Assembly (NCBI GenBank): GCA_964561025.1
Contig: CAZLNM010000005.1
Coordinates: 22,062 to 86,061, forward strand
DNA length: 64,000 bases
Direction: 5' to 3'
Source: JAAZNF01 sp964561025
GTDB taxonomy: Bacteria; Myxococcota; B64-G9
The translations under genes were made by a program, and so were the position numbers. Shown one piece after another: positions 26,583 through 34,600 of the stretch (positions are counted from its first letter, which is position 1; each line of letters opens with the position of its first letter). The notes beneath the pieces were generated by a model, which worked only from the letters and a program-made list of their open reading frames with translations, was not told the origin of the DNA and ran no database searches.

Positions 26583-27796
26583 GGCCGCACCTCGTTCCGC
26601 GCTCCATTTTGCGGCAGCATCAGACGGAAGACCGTTCCCTGGCCGAGCCGGCTACGGACCCGGATGTCGCCGCCGTGCTCGCGGGCGATGCCGTAGCAGA
26701 TCGACAACCCCAAGCCGGTGCCCTCACCGGCGGGCTTGGTGGTGAAAAAAGGCTCGAAGATGTGTGACAGCATCTCTTCCGGGATCCCAGCGCCGCGATC
26801 CTCCACCTCCAAGAAGGTGTTTTCTCCATCCGTCCCGGTGCGCAGGAACACCGGTTGATCCGGTGGGCTGGCTTGAAAGGCGTTCTGGAGCAGGTTCAGC
26901 ACCACTTGCTGCAACAGGCTGTCCTGGCCCAGGACGGTAGGCGGCGCGGCCGCGAAATCCTTTTCCACCGCCCGTTCGCGGTAGCGAGCATCGAGGCGCA
27001 GCAGAGCCAGCGCGGCCTCGGCCGTCCGGTTGAGGTCCACCGGTTGGTGGTCCTGCGGCCGGGCCCTGCGGGAGAAGGAAAGCAGATGATCGACGATGGA
27101 CTTGCAACGCAGGGCGCAGTCCCGGATGGTCTGCAACCCCTCCTGGATGTCCGGCCCGCTGCCGGCGAGGTCCCGCTGGAGGACCTGGGCGAAGGCCAGG
27201 ATCCCGCCGAGGGGGTTGTTGATCTCGTGGGCCACCCCGCCCGCCATGCGGCCCAAGGCGGCCATCTTCTCGGCCTGGAGCAGGGCCTCGGTCCTGCGGC
27301 GCACTTGCTCTTCCAGCTCGGCGTTCAGGCGGGTGAGCTGGGTGTTGCGCGCGCTCAGCTCACGCTCGTACTCCAGGTTGGAGCGAGCCAGCCGGTATTG
27401 TTCCAGGCACTCGCGCACCGTGGCCAGGAGCTGCTGCGGGTGCCAGGGCTTGTTGAGAAAGCGGTAGATCTCGCCCTGGTTGATGGCGCGCTCCACCGCA
27501 CCGGCATCGGCGTGCCCGGTCAGCATGACCCGGCGGGTCATGGGCCAGCGGCGGCGGATCTCGGCCAGCAGCTCCACCCCGTCCATGCCGGGCATGAGGT
27601 AGTCCGAGACCACCACCCAGGACGGCTGGCGGGCCATTTTTTCCAGCGCCTGGGCGCCGTCGCCGGCGGTCTCGATCGACCATGGGCCTTCGCGAAGGAC
27701 CCGCTCCAGGGCGTTGAGCACGTGCGGCTCGTCATCGACCAGCAGGATCCGCGCCGGCTCCACGGACGAGAGAGGCTCTTGGCGGGCGATGTTCAC
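26579..27796 (-). CDS. Receiver-histidine kinase
   Basis: The 405-residue protein has an N-terminal receiver (ILLVDDEPHVLN, acceptor in VVVSDYLMPGMDG, lysine in LNKPWHPQQL), a coiled-coil signalling helix (LTRLNAELEEQVRRRTEAL) and a transmitter with GVAHEINNPLGG, NLLQNAFQAS, VEDRGAGIPEE and GTGLGLSICYG, all intact. The KPW form of the switch segment is shared with the other receivers in this operon and with HD-GYP regulators. It overlaps both flanking genes by ATGA and is the natural donor for the NtrC-type regulator encoded directly downstream. Confidence 0.93.
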
Positions 27797-29685
27797 GCTC
27801 GGCTCCTCTCGGTCGTGGGGGGGGTCTCGTCTCCCGCCGCCAGGCGCAGCTCGAGCCCCAGTGAGCCGTTCGCATCCCGCGAGGCGCTGAGCGCGGCGCC
27901 CAGGGAACGGGCCAGGCCTTGCGCCGCGCTGAGGCCCAACGCGCCCGGGAACGGCCCTCCGCGCGGCGCAAAGAACGGATCGAAGACGCGGGGGAGGTCT
28001 TCCTCAGAGACTTTACAGGTAGGGTCGAGGAAAAATAGCGAGACGCGCCCTTCATGAGCGCCGATCTTGACCGACACGGACTGCGAGCCTTCGCTGGCGG
28101 CGAAAAAGCCCAGAAGGTTGAGCAAGATCTGGCGCAACCGCGCCACCGGCGCCCGGACCGGAACCTTGCGGCTGAAGTCCATCGCAAATTCGCGCCTCCG
28201 GGTGCCCCTGGTGAGGTCGAGGAGCCGGTTCATCTCCTCCTCCAGGTCCACCGCGATGGGCTGATCGTTGTTCTTTCCATCCTCGGCGAAGTAGCGTAGT
28301 TGCTCGACGATGGCGGCGATACGGGTGATGCCGTGTCCCATCTCGTCCAGTAGCGGATCCATGTCGTCGCAGGCTTCGCGCAGGTGTTCCTCCTGGACGA
28401 TGCGGCCCATCTCTTCGAACAGCCGGCTCAAGACGTCTGGGGAGGTTTTTGCGATGTGGCTGGCGGCGTGCATGGCGACCCCGGCCAACCGCCGCAGGGA
28501 GCGGATGTACTGTTCCAGGACCGAGAGGTTGGATTTTACGAATCCCAGCGGGTTGTTCACCTCGTGCGCCACCCCCGCGGCCAGTATGCCCAGCGCGGCC
28601 ATCTTTTCCCGCTCCAAGATCAGAGATTGGGCCTGCTGAATGGCGTTGCGGGACTTCTCGAGCTCGCGCACCACCACGCGGCGCGCCTGGTCCATCTCCC
28701 GCAAGGCCTGGGTGCGCTCCTCCACCGTGCGCTCCAGCCGGCGCGACCAGTCGAGGAGCTCGGAGCGCGAGCGCTGCAAGTCGCGCAGCGCAAAGAAATT
28801 GTACACCACCGCCGCGGCCGCGGTGGATACTTCCAGGATGCGCTCTTCGTCGCGCTCGTCGAAACGGTCGGTATCGAGGCGATTGATGATCTCCAGCACC
28901 CCGATCACCTGGTTCTGCACCACGATCGGCGCGCACAGGAGGTTTCGGGTGCCGGTCCCGGTGATCTGGTCGGTGGCGGGATCGAACCGCTGATCCGAGG
29001 CGGGGTCGTTCACCCGCACCGGCTGGTTATGCTCCAGACACCACCAGGCCACGCCCTGGCCGCGCGGCAACCGTCGGCCGGCGAGCTTCTCGGCGACTCG
29101 CCCGACGCTGGTCTGGAAGACGAGCTCATCGCTCCGGACGTCCAGAAGTAGCAGGGAACCCACCTCGCTGTGCATGTAACGGCAAGCCATGCCCAGCGCA
29201 TCGCTCAGGCGTTCGTCCATCGAGCGGCTGGAAGTCATCAGCATGAGGAGCTGTTGCAGTGTGGCCAAGTCGCCGAGACGGTGCTGGAGCGAGAGCGACA
29301 AACCCTGGGCGCGCTTTTCGAGATCGAGCCGCCGCAGCACTCGCTCCACGCTCATGTGGAGCATCTCTTCCGAGAACGGTTTGGGAAGATAATCGCCCGC
29401 ACCCTCCCGCAGGGTGCGCAAGGCGGAGTCGAGGGAGAAGTCGGAGGTGGTGACGATCACCCGGTGGGCTTCTCCGCCGCGGACCATGTCGGAAAGCACC
29501 TCGTACCCGCTGATGTCGGGGAGCACCAGGTCCAGCAGGACCACGTCCGGCCGCGTCTCGTGGAAAGCCAGCAGGCCCTTGCGGCCGGTCTCCACCTCGC
29601 GGCTCTCGTGCCCGCGGGAGGTGAGGACGTCGTGGGTCATCTTGCGAAAGAGCGCGTCGTCGTCGATGACCAGGCACCGGGCCAT
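27793..29685 (-). CDS. Receiver-GAF histidine kinase-like protein with degenerate ATPase domain
   Basis: The 630-residue protein has a receiver (acceptor Asp52 in VVLLDLVLPDISG), a GAF domain at about 150-300, a coiled coil and a HisKA segment with His374 in GVAHEVNNPLGF. The catalytic ATPase domain is eroded: the N-box reads NLLGFFAAS without its essential Asn, the DxGxG box is replaced by LDPTCKV, and the GTGLGL lid is reduced to GALGLS. It probably cannot bind ATP normally and may act as a phosphatase, phosphotransfer hub or scaffold. ATG 29685 has a G-rich ribosome site; an in-frame GTG at 29691 is the alternative. Confidence 0.85.
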   Translation of the reverse strand: MARCLVIDDDALFRKMTHDVLTSRGHESREVETGRKGLLAFHETRPDVVLLDLVLPDISGYEVLSDMVRGGEAHRVIVTTSDFSLDSALRTLREGAGDYLPKPFSEEMLHMSVERVLRRLDLEKRAQGLSLSLQHRLGDLATLQQLLMLMTSSRSMDERLSDALGMACRYMHSEVGSLLLLDVRSDELVFQTSVGRVAEKLAGRRLPRGQGVAWWCLEHNQPVRVNDPASDQRFDPATDQITGTGTRNLLCAPIVVQNQVIGVLEIINRLDTDRFDERDEERILEVSTAAAAVVYNFFALRDLQRSRSELLDWSRRLERTVEERTQALREMDQARRVVVRELEKSRNAIQQAQSLILEREKMAALGILAAGVAHEVNNPLGFVKSNLSVLEQYIRSLRRLAGVAMHAASHIAKTSPDVLSRLFEEMGRIVQEEHLREACDDMDPLLDEMGHGITRIAAIVEQLRYFAEDGKNNDQPIAVDLEEEMNRLLDLTRGTRRREFAMDFSRKVPVRAPVARLRQILLNLLGFFAASEGSQSVSVKIGAHEGRVSLFFLDPTCKVSEEDLPRVFDPFFAPRGGPFPGALGLSAAQGLARSLGAALSASRDANGSLGLELRLAAGDETPPTTERSRA

Positions 29686-29701
29686 TGGCACCCCCGAAGT
29701 G

Positions 29702-30229
29702 CTATAGGTCCTCTTCGTCCAGCACGATGGCGCCGCTCTCGTCGCGCTTCACGTCCAGGATGCCGGGGTGCTCGGACTCCAGCCGCTGGATGAAGTTCTG
29801 CTGCTTTTTCACTGTCTCCAGCAGGATCTGGTTCTCCCGCCGGAGGTCGATGAAGTCGAAGATGTTCTTCAGGGTGATCTTGAGATCCAGATCGTCCCAG
29901 GGCTTGGTGAGGAACTTGAAGACCTCCCCCTCGTTGATGGCCTGGATGGCGAGTTGGAGATCGGCATGCCCGGTGAGAATGACCCTCAACACCGATGGGT
30001 AGAGGCCCTTGACCATTTTCAGAAATGAAAGCCCGTCCATGGCCGGCATCAGGTGGTCGGACACGATGAGGTCGATGTCCTCTTCCTTGAGGATTTCCAG
30101 CGCCTCCTCCGGGCCCTGCGCAAAAAAGAAGGTGTAGGGCTCCTTGCGCAGAGACCTTCTCAGCGCGTTTAGTACGTTGGCCTCGTCGTCGACAAAGAGC
30201 ACATTGAACTTTTTTTCTTTTTGTTCCAT
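29702..30229 (-). CDS. Receiver protein with C-terminal coiled coil, first gene of the signalling operon
   Basis: The 175-residue product is one receiver (VLFVDDEANVLNALRRSL, acceptor in LIVSDHLMPAMDG, lysine in FLTKPWDDLDL) followed by a helical extension (IDLRRENQILLETVKKQQN) and an acidic tail. The gene is more A+T-rich and Lys-rich than its neighbours. The start has GGAGGG upstream. Without an output domain it may shuttle phosphate or dock on the downstream kinases. It opens the operon that ends with the HD-GYP gene. Confidence 0.88.
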   Translation of the reverse strand: MEQKEKKFNVLFVDDEANVLNALRRSLRKEPYTFFFAQGPEEALEILKEEDIDLIVSDHLMPAMDGLSFLKMVKGLYPSVLRVILTGHADLQLAIQAINEGEVFKFLTKPWDDLDLKITLKNIFDFIDLRRENQILLETVKKQQNFIQRLESEHPGILDVKRDESGAIVLDEEDL

Positions 30230-30466
30230 CTGCCCTCCGGGGGTTTCGATAGGCGCCGAAATTGAAAGCTAATTCTATACCAAATTGTGCTTATGTGGAG
30301 TCGATTTTTTATCCATGTTTTTCAATGAGTTATTCGTGTTATTTTTTATACTCGCCAATAAAGATACATCGGCGGGTAGTATTTTACCCGCAGATTTCAA
30401 TAATCACGGCAATGAACTGGTGGTGAATTTCTACCCGTGGGTTATTATTACCCCACCATCCTGAGC
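30230..30466. promoter_or_regulatory. A+T-rich intergenic region upstream of the signalling operon, with stem-loops
   Basis: This 237-bp gap between two minus-strand transcription units is far more A+T-rich than its surroundings. GCGGGTA (30372-30378) and TACCCGC (30385-30391) form a perfect seven-base stem, and related TACCC or GGGTA words recur at 30432-30458. The hairpin may terminate the diguanylate cyclase message, and the A+T-rich part nearest 30230 probably contains the operon promoter; a TATAGAAT-like -10 is visible on the minus strand near 30275, without a clear -35. Confidence 0.4.
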
Positions 30467-31552
30467 TTATCTGGGTCTCAGGGAACCCTGTTTGGATGGT
30501 GGCACGATGCTCTTGTCGGCGATCTCGATCCCGTCCCGGCTGGACTCCTTGACGCGGTACATGGCCTCGTCGGCGAGGCGCAGGATGTCGTCGGGGTTCT
30601 GCGCGTCGTCGGGGAAATTCGCCAGGCCGAACGAGGCCGTCACCCGGATCTCGAGGTTCCGGTCGCGCAAAAACACCGCCTCGTTGAGCGCCAGCCGGAG
30701 CCGGCGGGTGACGTGCAGCGCCTGCTCCTTGTTCGTCTGCGGCAGGATGATGACGAACTCGTCGCCGCCGTAGCGGGTGGGGATGTCCACAGTGCGCAGG
30801 TTGGCCTTGAGCAGGTCCCCCACCTCCTTGAGCAGCCGCGAGCCGCACAGGTGGCCGTGTTCGTCGTTGACCAGCTTGAACCGGTCCAGGTCGAAGAACA
30901 CCACCCCGAAGGTGAGCTGGTAGCGCTTGCTGCGCTCGAACTCCTGGTGCAGCGCCTCGTGCAAGAAGCGCGAGTTGTACAGGTTGGTCACGTCGTCCTT
31001 GACGGTGAGCTCCTGCACCCGCTGGAAGTTGCGGGCGTTCTCGATGGCGATGGCGGCGAAGTCGGCGAGCGAGTTGAGCAGGCGCAGATCCGACTCGGAG
31101 AACGAGTCCGGCCGGTTGTTGACGAGCTCGATGACTCCCAGCACCCGGTTGCGGAAGGAGAGCGGCACCGCCAGCAGCGCCTGGGTGTTGAAGTTGGAGA
31201 CCTGATCCACGCTGCTGCAGAAGCGCGGATCGGCGGGCGCGTTTCGCACCAGGAGCGGCTTGCCGTCGCGGGCCACGCAGCCGGCCACGCCCTGGCCGAC
31301 CTTGAGCCGGATGTCCTTGATCTTGTCGGCACCCTCGCCCACCGCGATCTCGAAGAAGAGCTCTTTCTTCTCTTCGTCGAGCAGCAAAAGCGACCAGTTG
31401 TTGGGGCGCAGCAGCTCCGAGATCTTCTGCATGATGATGCCCAGCACCTCGCGCACGTCGAGCGTCGAGGTCAGGGTCTTGCCGATCTCGTTGAAGACCC
31501 GCAGCTCCTCGACCGTGCGGGCCATCTCGCGCAGGAGTTCTTCGCGGTCCAT
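30467..31552 (-). CDS. GAF-GGDEF diguanylate cyclase
   Basis: The 361-residue cytoplasmic enzyme has a GAF sensor domain (about 20-180) and a GGDEF domain with the active-site YGGDEFVIILPQ intact, preceded by the inhibitory-site residues RTVD (RTVDIPTRYGGDEF), so product feedback by c-di-GMP is expected. It lies upstream of, and in the same orientation as, the operon that ends with an HD-GYP phosphodiesterase, but a 237-bp gap with a stem-loop makes it a separate transcript. It makes c-di-GMP that the PilZ protein at 38090-38482 could sense. Confidence 0.94.
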   Translation of the reverse strand: MDREELLREMARTVEELRVFNEIGKTLTSTLDVREVLGIIMQKISELLRPNNWSLLLLDEEKKELFFEIAVGEGADKIKDIRLKVGQGVAGCVARDGKPLLVRNAPADPRFCSSVDQVSNFNTQALLAVPLSFRNRVLGVIELVNNRPDSFSESDLRLLNSLADFAAIAIENARNFQRVQELTVKDDVTNLYNSRFLHEALHQEFERSKRYQLTFGVVFFDLDRFKLVNDEHGHLCGSRLLKEVGDLLKANLRTVDIPTRYGGDEFVIILPQTNKEQALHVTRRLRLALNEAVFLRDRNLEIRVTASFGLANFPDDAQNPDDILRLADEAMYRVKESSRDGIEIADKSIVPPSKQGSLRPR

Positions 31553-31688
31553 GGCGTGTCCTCAGATGACAGCGCCATGGTACGGGCCCGTCTGGACGGA
31601 GTCAAATTCGGCGCGCCGGGACGGGGGGCTTTACAGCGCAAAGCGGCTCAAGCGATAATTGCCCGTCCTTCGTCCAAGGAGTGCGCCG

Positions 31689-34600
31689 ATGAACGTGCGC
31701 CGCCCGTTCGCCGCATTCGGGGTTTGGTTGTGGCTCGCCGCGGGCTGCGGCCCGGAAGAACCGCCGGCGGGATCCGCCATCTCCAGGCCGCTCGGCTCCC
31801 GGGATGCCTTCGGCCTGAGCGACAACGCTCGTAAGAATCCAGAGCGCTTGCGTCTGCTCGACGTTGAAGCACCCGCACCCGAGAGCCCGGCGGACCTTGG
31901 CGGAGAAAACGGAGCGAAGGACGTCACCGGGCAGATGGTCTTTCAGGAAGGCGCCCAGCCGAGCGCCGGCTACACCATGGACGGCACCACCGCCTGGGCC
32001 TACAACCCGAACAGCACCTTCGGCACCGACATCAACCTGGGCTGCGGCCGCAACGGCGCCTTCGGCTGGCCGTACCTGCGCTTCGACCTCTCCGCGCTGC
32101 CTCAGGGAATCCAGGTGACGTCCGCCACGTTGTCTCTGTATGTCGAAGACATCTGGGCCTATTGCGTCACCGGCCAGAACGTGAGCACCCACAAAGTCTT
32201 GTCCGCCTGGAGCGAGAGCACGCTCACCTACAACAACAAGCCGCCCGACTGGAACAATGGCATCTTCGAGTCGACCACCTACATCAACGCCTACCCGCGC
32301 TTCTTCGACTTTTCCGTGACCCAGATGGTGAGCGACTGGGTGGCGAACCCGGCGAGCAACTTCGGCCTGGCGCTCATCCCCGTCGATCTCCTGTGTGACG
32401 GCGACTGGATCATCTTCTCCAGCGACGACTCCACCACCACCAGCTTCCGGCCCAAGCTCACCGTCAACTACAACCTCCCCACCCACCGGGCCAGCTTCGC
32501 CAGCCAGAGCCCGCCGCCCGCCTCCATGGTCATCGGCCAGCGGGCCCCGGTGGAGGTGCGTTTCGTCAACCAGGGCTACGACGACTGGACCCCGGGCGCC
32601 GGCTACGCGCTGGGCAGCCAGTCCCCGCCGGACAACACCACCTGGGGGTTCTCGCGCATCGCCCTGCCCGCGACGGTGGGGCACGGGGGGACGGCGGTGT
32701 TCGCCGCCCAGGTCACCGCGCCTGCATCCCCCGGGAGCTACGCCTTCCAGTGGCGCATGGTCCAAGAGGGAGTGGAATGGTTCGGGGACACCAGCCCGGC
32801 GGTCCAGGTGCAGGTCCTCTTGAAGCCGAACGGCACCGCTTGCGAAAGCAACATGGAGTGCGACAGCGCGAAATGCGTGGACGGGGTGTGCTGCGACTCG
32901 ACCTGCCTCGGGACGTGCAAGAGCTGCCGGCTCTCCGGCTACGAGGGGAACTGCCGCTACATCGGCGCGGGCCAGGATCCCGACGAAGAATGCCCCGGAA
33001 CGGGGATCTGCGGCGGCGCGTGCAACGGCTCGGGCGCTTGCGTCTTCCCCGCGGCCGGGAGCGCCTGCGCCCCGTGCGGAACCTGCAACGGCCAGGGGTT
33101 GTGCAACCAGTTCGCCGCACCCGGCAGCGACCCGGGCGACGCCTGCGGGCCGTGCCGGGTGTGTCCCGGCGACGGCCCGGACTGCGTGCCCGTCGCCGCG
33201 GGCGGGGATCCGTTCAACGAGTGCGCCGAGACGGCGCCCGAGAGCTGCGGCACCACGGGCGCCTGCAACGGCCAGGGCGCCTGCGCCCTTCACCCCGCCG
33301 GCACGGCCTGCGGCCCCGAGAGCTGCACCTCGGGCCTCCACCACCTGCCCGATCGCTGCGACGGCGCCGGCGCTTGCCAGAGAGGCCAGGACGTGCCCTG
33401 CTCTCCCTATGTCTGCCTGGACGCGGTGAACTGCCGCACCGATTGCTCCGACAACTCCCACTGCGTGGCCGAGAGCTTCTGCGAGGCGGGCCGCTGCCGG
33501 CCCACCCTGGCCCGCGGCGAAGCCTGCATCCACGACGGCCAGTGCCTGAGCAATCATTGCGCCGACGGGGTGTGCTGCGACACGGTGTGCGGCGGGCGCT
33601 GCGAATTCTGCGCCATGCCCTTCGACCGGGGCGGCTGCTACGCGGTGCCCGACGGCGAGGACCCGCGCGAGGTCTGCCCTGGAACCGGGCTCTGCGGCGG
33701 GGTGTGCAACGGCGCGCGCGAGTGCCGATTCCCGCCGCCATCCACCCGCTGCGACACCTGCAAGGGTTGTGACGGGGCCGGGTTCTGCGCCGTGTTGGCC
33801 GCGGCCGAGAGCGATCCCTTCGGCGACTGTGGCCTGTGCCGCGGCTGCTCGGGCGTGGACACCGCCTGCCGGCCCATCGCCGCCGGTGCCGACCCGCGCG
33901 CGGAATGCCCCGACCTGCCGGCGCAGACGTGCGGCACCAGCGGTGGTTGCGACGGCGCCGGCGCCTGCGCCTGGTACCCCAGCGGGACCGAGTGCGTCGC
34001 GGCCTCCTGCCAGGAGGGGGTGTTGCAGCCGGCCTCGACCTGCGACGGTGTCGGGCGTTGCCTGACGCCGGAGCCGGTTCCGTGCGCGCCGTTCGCCTGC
34101 GCCGCCGGCGACCGTTGCGCCACCGCCTGCGCCGACGATTCCGGGTGTCTTCCGGGATACTACTGTCAGGCGCCGGTGTGCCTGCCCATCCTGGGGCCCG
34201 GCGAGGCTTGCCAGCGCGCCGCCCAGTGCCAGACCGGGCTGTGCGTGGACGGGGTGTGCTGCCAGGGCCCCTGCGACGGCTTCTGCCAGCGCTGCGATAT
34301 CCAGGGCAGCCGGGGACAGTGTGCGGCTGTCCCGCCCGGCGAGGATCCCGACAACGAATGTCCGGGCGGCGGAGCCTGCGGCGGCGCTTGCGATGGCGCC
34401 GGCGGCTGCGCCTTCCCGGGGCAGGAGAAGCCCTGCGGCGCCTGCGCCCGCTGCGACGGCGCCGGCAACTGCGGGGTGTTCCTGGCGGCGGGGACCGATC
34501 CGCTCGACGCCTGCGGCCCGTGCCGGGTGTGCGCGGGCGGGCGCGACGCCTGCGTGCCGGTCGGCGCCGGCGTGGACCCCCTCGATGAATGCACCGCCGA

